The notes beneath the pieces were generated by a model. The model ran no database searches. It saw only the letters and a list, made by a program, of their open reading frames with translations, and had not been told where the DNA came from. A DNA stretch of 64,000 nucleotides, taken from IMG/VR virus record IMGVR_UViG_3300023179_005195, positions 1-64,000 of that record; one strand, given 5' to 3'. Positions 8,595-18,132 of the stretch are shown one piece after another. Source of the DNA: a virus. Within the stretch, counting starts at the first letter, position 1; every line of letters starts with the position of its first letter. Both the position numbers and the translations under genes were made by a program.

Positions 8595-11264
8595 TTAGAA
8601 TCCTGAAAGTTGACCTAATACAGTATAACTTCCACCGTTATTAAAAATACTAAAAGTTACAACATCGATTCTATTTGGACTTGGGACAGGTACATAAGTA
8701 CCTTGCCAATTTATTGTTTGAGTAACACCATCTATTTGAACAACATTAGGTATATAAGCAACAGGTCCTTGTGTAATTACTACACTTACTGCTGTGACAT
8801 AACTTGTATTAAGGTTGAGATTTATAAAATTAGCAGTATAATTAGAAGTTGGTAGATTTTGTCTAAATACATGTCCTAATGAACAATTATGTGTAATTAC
8901 TCCGGTAGCTCCTGACTGTGATTGAAAGTTTTCATGTACGCCTACGTTAATTTTTAGAATATTTAAAGTTGGGCTGGTAGTAAACGCAGTGTTTTGTATG
9001 GTATTATCTGCAAACTGCATATATCCTGTAACGGTGCTATCAAATTTTACGGCACCTAGTGTGTTAATATCACCTCCGAACTTTCCGCCTGCTTGTACAA
9101 CTAACCATCCTGCATAATCTGAATTTAATCCTGCGTTGTTATTTGGTAAATTTGTTCCTACAAATAAACTACCTTCTACTCCAACACTCATGTTGCCATT
9201 GCCACTGGCTCCAAAAGTAAACAAGGCATTGGTCGAAGCTGTTAGAGTTCTATAAAATCCTGCCATGCTAATACCAGCTTGAGCAACTCCTGTTTGCCCT
9301 GCCCAGTAAAGAGAACCTAGTCCTCCATCTAAAGATATTAGAGAAGAATTTCCTAAGGTTAAGGCGTTAAATGTAGGATTAACTGTCAGTGCTACTGAAT
9401 TACCTGATCCTGAATATGCTGTAAGTGAATTACCTTGAATTTGAAAAACATTGCCTGTACTGGTTTGTATATTAATAGTTTTATTTGTTAATGTTGAAAC
9501 TGATACTGCTGTGATGTCATAATTGCTCTTGAAGGCTGTATCTTGTATAGTCCCATCTGGAAATACTAAACTACCCGATGTAGTAATAGCAATAGTATAC
9601 GTTCCGTAGGATAACGAACCTGCTTTACTAACAGGCATAGAATTTATTAATAAATCTGATCCTGAACCTGTAATATTTAAACCGTTAAGATATAAATTTC
9701 GCCATGTATTAGATGAACTACCTAGGTCATAATTATTATCTGTGTACGGAATTGCATGAGTATTGAAACTAGCCGATGATGTAGTAAGTACAGCTATTGT
9801 AGCAGATGAAACACTTTCGAATATATGTACATTTGAATTGTACGAGTGTCCATCGCTATCTAAATGGAGTCTTGTTGATAATATGGTTGTTCCACTTGTA
9901 ACAGTTCTTAATTGAAAATTAGATCCTCTTGCTGATGCTGTAGCATCTTCAAGCATGTATACCGAAAATTCAGACACAACTGAGCCTGATCCTGATGAAT
10001 TATCAGTAAATTGACTAGCAAAGGTGTAGGACCCGACTCTGTCGCCTGTTTTTAATGCATTACGACGACCAGCTACTCCACTTCGTCTGCCTGTAATGTG
10101 TCCTATCGTTGAACCGTTACTGCTATATGTATGATTATCTGGACCCGAGTATAATGTTGTTGAACTAACAGTTTGACTCTGATTTATTGTATATGTGCCT
10201 GTTAATCCCGAACCTGTTCCATACCCTGTAATAACAGTACCGACTAAGACAGATCCCCATGCTCCTGCTGCTACGGAGAATATTCTTTGACCAATGCTTA
10301 TTCTGCCTGACACCACAGATGTTACATTTAATGTTGAGTTTGAAATATCTCCTACAAATGTTGCAACTTCATTGTTTGGTGTAGAAAAAAGATAGAAATT
10401 TGAATTAACACCTTGGATGAATGTTGTTCCAAATCCAGTATGAGTAAATGATCCGGTAGATCCTACTAAGGTTGGTGTAATAGGGCTACCATTTCCTAGA
10501 ATAAGATTAGAAGTAGGAGGAGAATTTACTGTCGCCGAGTTTGTTCCAACTCCCCAAGTTAATTGCAAAATACGTTGTCTTGAAGTAGAATCTAATCTAA
10601 TATTTGGAGGTTGGAGGTTGATACCTATATTCGTGCCAACGTTTGTTGCTGTATTGCTTCCTGTTCCTAAACTATTAGTCCAGTTTTCAGATGCTGCAAA
10701 AAATATTGCTCCGGTCGGGGTAATGTTTGTAGTGGGGTTATTATCGTACTCTGTAATCCATTTATTACCGTCGTATCCCCCTACTGAAATTGATCCTAAA
10801 ACATGTGTATTACTTACAGGTAACAGGTTAGAAGGTAAACCTCTACTGCTTTCAAAATGTATAAAGGGTATGCCGTTTGTTGAAGTGGTACCTTGAGTTC
10901 TATTTTGACCATAACCTCTTATAAGTAAACCACCTTCAGTACCTGTATTATAATTGCCTACAACTAAAGTAGTTGACAGAGTGCTATAAATTGAAGGGAA
11001 AATTCCTTTATCATTTAACGGAAATCCTCCTACAACGAGACTATTGGTCACTGTTAAACTTGCAAACTTTACAGTGTTTGTAGTGTTTAGAAGTTGATCT
11101 GCACTGATACCTGCAGGTCCTTGTGGGCCAATTGGGCCTGTAGGACCTATTTTTTCACCATAAAGTTCTGTAAAATTTGAGTTTATTTTTTGAAAGGCTG
11201 AACGTAGACTTTCACCATCTCCAGTTAGTTCTCCTGATCCTACATTGATAGTTTGCTTTGACAT
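8595..11264 (-). CDS. Tail fibre protein with short collagen-like segment
   Basis: 889 residues. The N-terminus (INVGSGELTGDGESLRSAFQKINSNFTELYG) is typical of virion-anchoring domains of aquatic T4-like fibres. It is followed by a short collagen-like run, [13 protein letters not shown] (residues 41-53), then a long Ser/Thr/Asn/Gly-rich beta-rich shaft with recurring NWxxLYLNGLNITGSGS-like and DGTIQDTAF segments. DNTIQNTAF repeats the DGTIQDTAF phrase, indicating internal duplication. No S74 chaperone is seen at the C-terminus. Probably a host-recognition fibre; the LamG gene lies directly downstream. Confidence 0.8.
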   Translation of the reverse strand: MSKQTINVGSGELTGDGESLRSAFQKINSNFTELYGEKIGPTGPIGPQGPAGISADQLLNTTNTVKFASLTVTNSLVVGGFPLNDKGIFPSIYSTLSTTLVVGNYNTGTEGGLLIRGYGQNRTQGTTSTNGIPFIHFESSRGLPSNLLPVSNTHVLGSISVGGYDGNKWITEYDNNPTTNITPTGAIFFAASENWTNSLGTGSNTATNVGTNIGINLQPPNIRLDSTSRQRILQLTWGVGTNSATVNSPPTSNLILGNGSPITPTLVGSTGSFTHTGFGTTFIQGVNSNFYLFSTPNNEVATFVGDISNSTLNVTSVVSGRISIGQRIFSVAAGAWGSVLVGTVITGYGTGSGLTGTYTINQSQTVSSTTLYSGPDNHTYSSNGSTIGHITGRRSGVAGRRNALKTGDRVGSYTFASQFTDNSSGSGSVVSEFSVYMLEDATASARGSNFQLRTVTSGTTILSTRLHLDSDGHSYNSNVHIFESVSSATIAVLTTSSASFNTHAIPYTDNNYDLGSSSNTWRNLYLNGLNITGSGSDLLINSMPVSKAGSLSYGTYTIAITTSGSLVFPDGTIQDTAFKSNYDITAVSVSTLTNKTINIQTSTGNVFQIQGNSLTAYSGSGNSVALTVNPTFNALTLGNSSLISLDGGLGSLYWAGQTGVAQAGISMAGFYRTLTASTNALFTFGASGNGNMSVGVEGSLFVGTNLPNNNAGLNSDYAGWLVVQAGGKFGGDINTLGAVKFDSTVTGYMQFADNTIQNTAFTTSPTLNILKINVGVHENFQSQSGATGVITHNCSLGHVFRQNLPTSNYTANFINLNLNTSYVTAVSVVITQGPVAYIPNVVQIDGVTQTINWQGTYVPVPSPNRIDVVTFSIFNNGGSYTVLGQLSGF

Positions 11265-11274
11265 CTATCGTTCC

Positions 11275-11709
11275 TTAATAATTGTACCTGATGCCATTTA
11301 CAGATCCAGAAGTAAACTGATGAATTTTACCTCTAACCCAAACGTAATTGCCTACAAAATTAAATGCCTTTATTTCAGATGTTGCTGTATTATATACTAG
11401 TGTTGAAGTATTTCCATTTTGTATAAGGCCTGTTGTATCTACACTCATAATATTTGTGTAAAGAGTTACAGGGAACCAATCAGTAGATCCAGGGTTGAAC
11501 GCTAGACTAGCTTCTATGTCAATTTTGCCTAGAAAATTTGTAGTTTGAATTTGTACAGTGTGATTACCATCACTGCCACTGAAATATCCATCTCCTTTGA
11601 CCTTTGTGCTCAAAAGAGTAAGGGCACCTGTACCAGTATTCGGGTAGTTTACCGATACCGTACTAGTTGAATTTATTGTAAAAGTTAGATTTTGACTCTG
11701 TGCTGGCAT
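11275..11709 (-). CDS. Beta-rich virion protein, probable fibre-associated
   Basis: 144 residues, Ser/Thr/Asn-rich with strands such as LTFTINSTSTVSVNYP, VKGDGYFSGSDGNHTVQIQ and YVWVRGKIHQFTSG. No membrane segment. Composition and position immediately upstream of the large fibre gene suggest a fibre-linker or accessory virion protein. Start is ATG at 11709; no strong Shine-Dalgarno is visible, but a CATAAATA motif lies 7 bases upstream. Confidence 0.65.
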   Translation of the reverse strand: MPAQSQNLTFTINSTSTVSVNYPNTGTGALTLLSTKVKGDGYFSGSDGNHTVQIQTTNFLGKIDIEASLAFNPGSTDWFPVTLYTNIMSVDTTGLIQNGNTSTLVYNTATSEIKAFNFVGNYVWVRGKIHQFTSGSVNGIRYNY

Positions 11710-11755
11710 AATACGATATTTATGCCAGCCTAGAGTTATTCCTTACACTGAATTA

Positions 11756-14029
11756 TTATTCAATTTCCGTTGTAACGCTTTGTTTTTTAGTTTTTACAGG
11801 CATTATATCTAATATATTGAATACAATTTTATCATCTATAATATCTAATTCTACAAGCCCGCCGTTATTAAGTTTTCCGAAAAGAATTTCTTTACTAAGG
11901 GGTTTCTTGATATGTTCGTCAATAGCTCGTGACAAAGGTCTAGCTCCCATTTTTGAATTAAACCCTTTGGCGATTAAGAAATCAGTCGCAGCTAAATTAG
12001 GTCTAACATGAATATTTTTTTCTTTAATTAATACATTTAGATCATCTATAAATTTGTTTACAATTTTTACCATGGTAATTTTATCAAGTTTTCCAAATTT
12101 TACCATACCATCTAAACGGTTTCTAAATTCAGGCGCAAAAAATCTGTTCACAGCATCTTTAGGGTCGCCGTCTCTTTCTAGACTACCAAACCCTACAGAA
12201 TTGCGTTCAGCATCTGCAGCACCTAAGTTTGAAGTCATAATAATTAAAGCATTACGTCCATCTGCTTTTTTACCATTGCTGCCTGTTATAAATCCATTAT
12301 CCATAAGTTGTAATAAGATACTAAGTACGTCGGGATGTGCCTTTTCTACCTCGTCGAGCAATAGTACGCAGTTAGGATTTTCTTGTAGACTGGTAATAAG
12401 TTGACCTGCATTTTCTTCAAACCCAACATATCCTGGCGGACTGCCTAAAAATTTAGCCACTGAATGTTTTTCTTGAAACTCACTCATATCAAATCTTATT
12501 AGTTTAATCCCTAGCCCAGTGGCTAGTTGCTTTGCTGTTTCAGTTTTACCTACTCCAGTTGGCCCAACAAACAAAAAGCTACCAATAGGTTTATCAACTG
12601 CTTTAAGACCTGCTTGACTAATATAGATTTTATCAACTAAACTTTCTATGGCCTTTTCTTGCCCAAAGATTTTTTGACGTAGTGTTTTGTCCAAGTTTTC
12701 AAGATTTACTGATTCTTTAGCACCTACCTGTTCTATAGGAAGATTTGCTATCTTAGCAACTTCAAAAACAATTTCCTCATGGTCTACTACACCGTTTTCT
12801 TCGTCTTTTACCTTAAACCGAGCACAAGCACAGTCAATAAGGTCTAATGCTTTGTCTGGCAATTTTTTATCAGGAATATACTTGACTGAATAACTTACTG
12901 CATCTAACAATGCTTGATTAGTAATTTTTACACCGTGATGTTTTTCGTAATATTTTTTTACACCTTTAAGAATTTTTATACAAGTATCCTCACTAGGCTC
13001 ATCAATTACTACACGTTGAAAACGTCTCATCAATGCACGATCTTTTTCAAAATGTTTACGAAATTCTTCCCATGTAGTACTAGCAACTACTTTAATAGTT
13101 CCTTTTGTTAGTATTGGCTTTAACATATTAGCCATATCATTGCTGTTGCCGCTGGCTGCGCCTGCACCATTCATCATATGAGCTTCATCTATGAACAATA
13201 TACAATTTTTCTTTCTTTCTAAGGCAGTTAAAACAGTTTTTAATCTTTCTTCAAAATCACCTCTATATTTTGAACCGGCAAGTAGTGAACTAATATCTAA
13301 ACTGTAGACACTGTGTTCTTTAATAAAAGAGGGAACATTATCTTCTACAATATTTTTAGCAAGTCCTTCTGCTATAGCAGTTTTTCCTACTCCTGGGTCT
13401 CCTATTAAAATTACGTTACTTTTATTACGTCTTGCCAACACTAATTGAACTTCTTCAATTTCTTTTTCTCTTCCTATAACAGGATCTATTTTTTTATTTT
13501 TAGCTTTTAATGTCAAATTTACGCAAAACTGATTTAGAAGTTTTTCTAAGTGTGGATGTAATCTTGTTTCACCTGTTTCATCCTCTACCACTTCTTTTAT
13601 ATTTTCTTTTTGTAAAAAGTTAATCAATTTATCTTTATCTATTTTTGCTCGTTTAAGAAAATAATGAGCATAACTTTTCTTTTCTGTAAATATTGCAAGT
13701 AAACAATCTATTGGTTCGATGACAGTTTTTCCGCCAAAAAGAACTGTAGTAAATGTTTTGTTTAATACTCTGTCAAATGTTTGAGTTTTCCTAGGTTTTT
13801 GTATCTCGAGATTGACAATATTAGATAGTTCTTCTTCTAAATATCTATCTAAATCGCTATTTAAACTAGTTAGGTCTGCCCCAAAGTCAGTTAAAATTTT
13901 GTTAAGTTCTTGACTATTAATTAAACAATGTAAAAAATGCTCTAAAGTGATATACTCATGATGCATTTTCATAGCTTTTATTACTGCCTGTTCAAAAACT
14001 CCTTCAAGTTCTTTATTTGGTGAAATCAT
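11756..14029 (-). CDS. clpA: ClpA-like AAA+ unfoldase
   Basis: 757 residues from ATG at 14029 (Shine-Dalgarno AAGGAAA); the open frame extends to 14065 but overlaps deformylase. Two AAA+ modules are visible: Walker A GDPGVGKT with FIDEAH in D1, and GPTGVGKT with LLLDEVEKAHP in D2. A Clp N-domain (HHEYITLEHFLHCL) precedes them. There is no ClpB-type middle coiled coil and the length matches ClpA. At 12188-12199 the D2 loop reads SVGF, at the place where E. coli ClpA has the ClpP-docking IGL, so this is likely a ClpP partner; a phage clpP lies at 37901-38485. It would unfold host or phage proteins for degradation. Co-transcribed after dnaJ and def. Confidence 0.9.
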   Translation of the reverse strand: MISPNKELEGVFEQAVIKAMKMHHEYITLEHFLHCLINSQELNKILTDFGADLTSLNSDLDRYLEEELSNIVNLEIQKPRKTQTFDRVLNKTFTTVLFGGKTVIEPIDCLLAIFTEKKSYAHYFLKRAKIDKDKLINFLQKENIKEVVEDETGETRLHPHLEKLLNQFCVNLTLKAKNKKIDPVIGREKEIEEVQLVLARRNKSNVILIGDPGVGKTAIAEGLAKNIVEDNVPSFIKEHSVYSLDISSLLAGSKYRGDFEERLKTVLTALERKKNCILFIDEAHMMNGAGAASGNSNDMANMLKPILTKGTIKVVASTTWEEFRKHFEKDRALMRRFQRVVIDEPSEDTCIKILKGVKKYYEKHHGVKITNQALLDAVSYSVKYIPDKKLPDKALDLIDCACARFKVKDEENGVVDHEEIVFEVAKIANLPIEQVGAKESVNLENLDKTLRQKIFGQEKAIESLVDKIYISQAGLKAVDKPIGSFLFVGPTGVGKTETAKQLATGLGIKLIRFDMSEFQEKHSVAKFLGSPPGYVGFEENAGQLITSLQENPNCVLLLDEVEKAHPDVLSILLQLMDNGFITGSNGKKADGRNALIIMTSNLGAADAERNSVGFGSLERDGDPKDAVNRFFAPEFRNRLDGMVKFGKLDKITMVKIVNKFIDDLNVLIKEKNIHVRPNLAATDFLIAKGFNSKMGARPLSRAIDEHIKKPLSKEILFGKLNNGGLVELDIIDDKIVFNILDIMPVKTKKQSVTTEIE

Positions 14030-14031
14030 TT

Positions 14032-14520
14032 TTATTTCCTTTTCTTTTTTAATGCTAGGTCCCATTTAAGGCGACTCACACGATCTTTAAACACAATCCC
14101 ATCTAAATGATCGAGTTCGTGTTGAAAGCATTTACTACCTAAGTCAGTAAATGTACCTACTTGAAATTCTCCTTTACTATCTTGCCAAGAGCAATGTACA
14201 AACTTACTACGTTTTATTTTAACAAAAATATTCGGAAAACTCAAGCATCCTTCAGGTAAATCCTCTATTTCTTCTTCAAAATCTATAATTTTTGGATTAA
14301 AATATGCCTGGGAATCACCCTGTATAGCATAATCACCCATGACGAACACTCTGGCTTTTATCCCAACCTGATTAGCTGATAATCCTATACCCTTGTTTGT
14401 AATCATAGTTGATATTAAATTCTTTTCTAACTCTATAGGATCTACTATAGGATTAGCAAAATCGAATTCCGGCATTTTTTCAGACAGAATAGGATGCGGG
14501 AAAGATAAAATTTTGTACAT
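14032..14520 (-). CDS. def: Peptide deformylase
   Basis: 162 residues. All three deformylase motifs are present: GIGLSANQVG (residues 44-53, motif 1), EGCLSFP (90-96, metal-ligand Cys92) and QHELDHLDG (133-141, metal-ligand His134 and His138 with catalytic Glu135). The enzyme removes the N-formyl group from nascent proteins. Phage deformylases are known from marine cyanophages and usually lack the long C-terminal helix; here the end is a short Lys-rich tail. Lies between dnaJ and the ClpA-like gene, forming a protein-processing operon. Confidence 0.92.
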   Translation of the reverse strand: MYKILSFPHPILSEKMPEFDFANPIVDPIELEKNLISTMITNKGIGLSANQVGIKARVFVMGDYAIQGDSQAYFNPKIIDFEEEIEDLPEGCLSFPNIFVKIKRSKFVHCSWQDSKGEFQVGTFTDLGSKCFQHELDHLDGIVFKDRVSRLKWDLALKKKRK

Positions 14521-14523
14521 AGA

Positions 14524-15351
14524 TTATTTAAAGGCTTGTTTTAATAAAGATTTTTGTTGATCTGTAACATATGTAGGTATGGTAATTTGAACATTAATCA
14601 GAAGCCTGCCCCTCATGTTAGAGTTACTCATATTCGGCATTCCTTGATTAGGAATACTTAATAATTGGCCATGTTGTGTTCCTGGAGGGATAGCTACTTC
14701 TATTGTTTTTCCATCTATACAATCTATATCTTTAGTTTTACCTAATATAGCATCTATGCAGTTTAATTTCAAATCGTAGTATAAATCATCTTCTTCTCTT
14801 CTAAAAGTGTTATGATTTTTAATAATCACTGTTAAATGTATATCACCTTTAGGTATTCCTTGTATAGAGTCGTCACCCATGTTAGCCAAACGTAACACAG
14901 TACCAGTTCTAACACCTTTGGGAATTTTAACTTCTACGGTTTGATTTCTGCCGCTTGGTAATTGAATATTCGCAATAAGGTCTTTACTAAAAAAAGCATC
15001 TTCTAATGTAATTTCTGTTTGTAAATTTATTGTTCTGTTTCTAACGGGAGCCTGTCGTCTAAAAGGACCACCGAACATATCTCCGAATGGATGATTAGTA
15101 AAAAACTGTTCAAATCCGGGGGGAACATTGTTTGAAAATTCAAAATGAAATCCCTGAGGTTGAGGATTATCGTATTCCGCACGTTTTTGTGGATCGCTTA
15201 ATACATCATATGCTGCTTGTATTTCTTGAAATTTACCTTTGTCACCTCCTCTGTCAGGATGATGTTTTGCAGCTAATTGTCTATAGGCTCGCTTAATAGT
15301 TTCAGGATCTGCTGAGCGATCTACTCCTAGGGTTGAATATAAGTCTGTCAT
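14524..15351 (-). CDS. DnaJ/CbpA-type co-chaperone
   Basis: 275 residues. J domain at residues 1-65 with HPD at 31-33, a short Gly/Phe-containing linker ([19 protein letters not shown]), and two C-terminal beta-barrel substrate domains ending in a short dimer helix. The Cys-rich zinc finger of DnaJ is absent, so it is a class B (CbpA-like) protein. It would stimulate host DnaK. First gene downstream of an exact sigma-70 consensus promoter at 15383-15411. Confidence 0.9.
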   Translation of the reverse strand: MTDLYSTLGVDRSADPETIKRAYRQLAAKHHPDRGGDKGKFQEIQAAYDVLSDPQKRAEYDNPQPQGFHFEFSNNVPPGFEQFFTNHPFGDMFGGPFRRQAPVRNRTINLQTEITLEDAFFSKDLIANIQLPSGRNQTVEVKIPKGVRTGTVLRLANMGDDSIQGIPKGDIHLTVIIKNHNTFRREEDDLYYDLKLNCIDAILGKTKDIDCIDGKTIEVAIPPGTQHGQLLSIPNQGMPNMSNSNMRGRLLINVQITIPTYVTDQQKSLLKQAFK

Positions 15352-15369
15352 AATTGTTATTAATAGAAA

Positions 15370-15398
15370 AAAGGTATAGTAAATTATACTATACCTTT
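15370..15398 (-). terminator. Rho-independent terminator overlapping a promoter
   Basis: 12-bp perfect stem (AAAGGTATAGTA / TACTATACCTTT) with a 5-base loop, followed on the minus strand by a run of T. It lies 20 bases after the stop of the gene ending at 15419. The -10 box of the dnaJ promoter occupies the loop, so RNA started there cannot form the hairpin. Confidence 0.75.
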
Positions 15399-15411
15399 AT
15401 TTAAGTGTCAA
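15383..15411 (-). promoter_or_regulatory. Sigma-70 promoter for dnaJ-def-clpA
   Basis: Minus strand TTGACA (15406-15411), 17-base spacer, TATAAT (15383-15388): an exact match to the consensus. Predicted start near 15376 gives a leader of about 25 bases to the dnaJ ATG at 15351. Consistent with early expression by host RNA polymerase. Confidence 0.85.
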
Positions 15412-15418
15412 CTAATTA

Positions 15419-15649
15419 TTACTTTTTATCTTTGGCTGGTGGAATTTCTGTTGATTCAAGCTTTTTACGAACTTTAACTTCTTTACAAACTTCTACAACT
15501 TTTCCACTTTTATCTTTCACTTCGTTTCCATCTTTATCCTTTTTTGGATGACATACTTTTTTCATCTCGCCTTTACCTGCATGATCGTCTGATGCATAGG
15601 CACCATGTGCTATTGCTAGGCTGGCTAATATTGCTATTAGGTACTTCAT
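15419..15649 (-). CDS. Small secreted lysine-rich protein
   Basis: 76 residues from ATG at 15649 (Shine-Dalgarno AAGGAG). Signal peptide MKYLIAILASLAIAHGAYA with a good AxA cleavage site, then a charged Lys/Asp/Glu-rich mature part containing two Cys (KVCHPKKDKDG, VVEVCKEVK) that could form a disulphide. The longer frame to 15703 is not needed. Last gene before the terminator. Periplasmic; function unknown, position suggests the lysis or membrane region. Confidence 0.7.
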   Translation of the reverse strand: MKYLIAILASLAIAHGAYASDDHAGKGEMKKVCHPKKDKDGNEVKDKSGKVVEVCKEVKVRKKLESTEIPPAKDKK

Positions 15650-15659
15650 TTTTCGCTCC

Positions 15660-16280
15660 TTAAATTTCTGGTTCCGGTGGTTGGACAGGCATAGGTTTTC
15701 CACCGGGTCCTACTAATACTTCATTACTGGTAAATGGAACTGCCATAGCTGCCGCAGCTCCTAGTCCTGCTGCTACGGCAACTGGCGCTGCACTACCGAA
15801 GCCACCTGCTGCTGCGCCTGTGTTACCTGCGGGTGGCTGCTGAAAACCCTGGCTAGGTGCGCCTCCAAAGCCGCTTCCGCCAAAGCCTGTTCCTGAGGAT
15901 CCAAATCCCCCTGTCGGTGCTTGGCCAAATGATGTAGGCATACTGCTTGGTGTAGGTGCTGCGCCGCCATTATTTGCTCCGTTTAATTTTTCCTGTGTAC
16001 GACCCCATGCTGCTAATCCTAGAACCGCACCCATGGCAAGGTGAAATAATCCTGCACCTTGTAAAGTTAATGGGTTCCATTGACTTGGATAACCTTGAGG
16101 CAGTTGTCCTTTGAACATTAGTGATGTCATAACTGCATACATGACAGGAAATGCTACAAAGTCTGCGAAACATACTAACATATATAGCCACCCCATCATA
16201 GGACGCCATTTGGAATTCATCCAATCTTCTTTTTTCTTTTCACTATCGCTCATTTTAGCGTAGTCATCTGCTGTTCCCAT
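15660..16280 (-). CDS. Two-helix membrane protein with Gly/Ala/Pro-rich tail
   Basis: 206 residues from ATG at 16280 (GGAG with 5-base spacing; a GTG two codons earlier is also possible). Two hydrophobic segments near residues 30-55 (WLYMLVCFADFVAFPVMYAV) and 75-97 are followed by a Gly/Ala/Ser/Phe-rich low-complexity region and a Pro-rich C-terminus. I do not recognise a named family; similar proteins sit beside endolysins in aquatic T4-like phages, so a holin or antiholin-like role is possible but unproved. Confidence 0.7.
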   Translation of the reverse strand: MGTADDYAKMSDSEKKKEDWMNSKWRPMMGWLYMLVCFADFVAFPVMYAVMTSLMFKGQLPQGYPSQWNPLTLQGAGLFHLAMGAVLGLAAWGRTQEKLNGANNGGAAPTPSSMPTSFGQAPTGGFGSSGTGFGGSGFGGAPSQGFQQPPAGNTGAAAGGFGSAAPVAVAAGLGAAAAMAVPFTSNEVLVGPGGKPMPVQPPEPEI

Positions 16281-16299
16281 GTTCACTCCTTGTTTATTC

Positions 16300-16307
16300 T
16301 ATTTAAA
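16300..16307 (-). promoter_or_regulatory. Late-promoter-like motif TTTAAATA
   Basis: Minus-strand TTTAAATA followed by G, 19 bases before ATG 16280 with AAGGAG between. It overlaps the stop codon of the upstream gene. Resembles the T4 late promoter. Confidence 0.35.
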
Positions 16308-16866
16308 ACCAAAGGTATAGTCCATTTAAACTTAATATCAATCCTGCTCCTGCTACCAGAAAACTACCATAAAATAATGGCATACTCACAGCAAGAATAC
16401 TAGCAGATAAAAGTACAATACTAAGTTGGTAGGCTGTTGAAGCATACCCAATCCATGGGCTACGTTTCTTAGCTTCATCACGTTCAGCCTCGAGTGCTTT
16501 GGCTTTTACCATGATTTCTTCTTTATCATGATGCATACGTTTGGCCTCTTCTTCAAATTTTGCTTTATTTTCAGGAATACGAGTGTCCATTGCAGAAGTT
16601 GTATAAAGAACCTCTCTAATGTTTTTAGCCTGATACCATGACCACTGATTATTTGCAGCTATTGTATTGTTTAAAACAGTTGAACTTAATTTTCCACCAT
16701 ACCATGCGTTTACGGCTAACAATAAGGCAAAGATATTAATGACAAGACCTGCCTTATCTTTAATCTTAGCTTCGCGTTCAGAACGTGAACCAGGAGGTGG
16801 TTTAGGAGCATTGGGATCCTTTGCTTCCTTGGTAAAAAATCTTAACATTGTGTCTACTGCGCTCAT
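16303..16866 (-). CDS. DUF4337-like membrane protein
   Basis: 187 residues. N-terminal hydrophobic helix (LVINIFALLLAVNAWYGG), then the characteristic NNQWSWYQAKNIREVLY, a charged helical arm (residues about 95-135) and two C-terminal membrane segments ending in LNGLYLWF. The WSWYQAK pattern and topology match DUF4337 as I remember it. Such proteins occur in bacteria and in aquatic phages; function unknown. Lies immediately downstream of the endolysin. Confidence 0.75.
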   Translation of the reverse strand: MSAVDTMLRFFTKEAKDPNAPKPPPGSRSEREAKIKDKAGLVINIFALLLAVNAWYGGKLSSTVLNNTIAANNQWSWYQAKNIREVLYTTSAMDTRIPENKAKFEEEAKRMHHDKEEIMVKAKALEAERDEAKKRSPWIGYASTAYQLSIVLLSASILAVSMPLFYGSFLVAGAGLILSLNGLYLWF

Positions 16867-16867
16867 T

Positions 16868-17491
16868 TTATGCTCCCATTATATGTAAGGCGTGTTGATA
16901 GTGTTTTGTACGATCTGCAAGGCCAATAGTGCCTCCGTTAATACGTTTAGTCGCATTAAGTACATCTCCTTGATCTGCAAAGTTATTTAACTTATTAGAT
17001 TCCCAAAACCAGCAGGCTGACTGAACTGCACCTTCGAATGTTTGCAGGTATGCAGGAATTTCTTCAATATCAGTTTCTATACTATCTGCAAATGCCTGAT
17101 AATTATTACGACCTGTCAACTGTATGAGCCCTCTTCCACAAAATTTCCAACCGTCTCCTGTATGTTCAGGACCATTGCCCATGCGACCACCATATGCTCT
17201 ATTAGCTATCATTTCTTGTTTATTAGCATACTGCTGAGCTACCTCCATGGTAGGGAAATACCTAGGCCATACTTTTACAAGACTCGCTGCTTTGTAATTT
17301 AAATTTTCTTTCAAAAATTTAAATCCTCCACTTTCGTGAATACACTGAGCTAAAAACATAGCTATTCTTTGTGGGGTGTTTATATCATAATCTGGTAAAC
17401 AACGTTCCATAGCATGATGCCAGTGATCTATATAAGGATTTCCTGGAAGTAGTTGTGCTAATTGTTCTTTAGTTAAAATAAAATCAGACAT
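16868..17491 (-). CDS. GH19 endolysin
   Basis: 207 residues, a single glycoside hydrolase 19 (chitinase-like) catalytic domain. Visible marks are FLAQCIHESGGF with catalytic Glu53, NYKAASLVKVWPRYF, the GPEHTGDGWKFCGRGLIQLTGRNNY segment split around the typical GRG-Q-TG motif, and WFWESNKLN. In phages this domain cuts peptidoglycan for lysis. No signal peptide, so it needs a holin. It heads the 15.4-17.5 kb membrane gene group and is followed upstream by spanin-type genes. Confidence 0.9.
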   Translation of the reverse strand: MSDFILTKEQLAQLLPGNPYIDHWHHAMERCLPDYDINTPQRIAMFLAQCIHESGGFKFLKENLNYKAASLVKVWPRYFPTMEVAQQYANKQEMIANRAYGGRMGNGPEHTGDGWKFCGRGLIQLTGRNNYQAFADSIETDIEEIPAYLQTFEGAVQSACWFWESNKLNNFADQGDVLNATKRINGGTIGLADRTKHYQHALHIMGA

Positions 17492-17501
17492 ATTTGCTCC
17501 G

Positions 17502-17759
17502 TTATATCATAGAAGCAATACTTATTAAACCAGTAATTGCTATATGTAATTTTTGTTTTGCATCAAAACTATCCATATGACTATCTATATTTGCCTGTCT
17601 TTGTATATCAGACATTAGACTCATATATTCTTCTTTTGAAAGTTCACCACGTTTCATCATTTCTGTAAGCTCATTAGCCTGTTGAGCAGCATTCATAATG
17701 ATAGGATCACCTGTACCTAAACACTCGTATAAACTATGTTGGTGTTGTTCTACGCTCAT
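17502..17759 (-). CDS. Small protein, GEhS/T-EEY family copy 1
   Basis: 85 residues. The core NELTEMMKRGELSKEEYMSLMSDIQ is shared in pattern with the two genes upstream (17756-18118 and 18133-18462), indicating a tandem family. C-terminus is hydrophobic (HIAITGLISIASMI) and could touch the membrane. ATGA-type overlap with the upstream gene. Function unknown; the family sits beside lysis genes. Confidence 0.7.
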   Translation of the reverse strand: MSVEQHQHSLYECLGTGDPIIMNAAQQANELTEMMKRGELSKEEYMSLMSDIQRQANIDSHMDSFDAKQKLHIAITGLISIASMI

Positions 17760-18118
17760 TGATTTCCTCCTGGAACTCCTCCGGTGATTTTTAATCTAGA
17801 TACTTTATATTCCCCAACTTTTTTAGGAAGATCGCCTTCACCGAATGGATCAGTTAAATCCCAACCCATAGCTTCACTTATATAAAGTATAAAAAATTTA
17901 TTGCACTCAGGTCTACCATCTATACCTGGTATATTTTGTAATACTCCTAATGTGTTAACCCCTAAGTCTGTAGCAATATCAAAGAATTCATCGTTAGTAA
18001 TTTCTCCGTTTGTTAAACTAATTTTTAGTTTAACAAGCTCGTTGGCTGCAAATTTAATTCTTTCGTCGGTAGAATTAATACTCTTATTATACCATTCTTG
18101 CCAAATTTCGTTACTCAT
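17756..18118 (-). CDS. Small protein, GEhS/T-EEY family copy 2
   Basis: 120 residues. Core AANELVKLKISLTNGEITNDEFFDIATDLG matches the pattern of its two neighbours, and its N-terminus MSNEIWQEWY resembles MSSEIWEENY of the next gene upstream. Soluble, helical, no Cys motif. Coupled to both neighbours. Function unknown. Confidence 0.7.
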   Translation of the reverse strand: MSNEIWQEWYNKSINSTDERIKFAANELVKLKISLTNGEITNDEFFDIATDLGVNTLGVLQNIPGIDGRPECNKFFILYISEAMGWDLTDPFGEGDLPKKVGEYKVSRLKITGGVPGGNQ

Positions 18119-18132
18119 GATTTTTACCTTAA

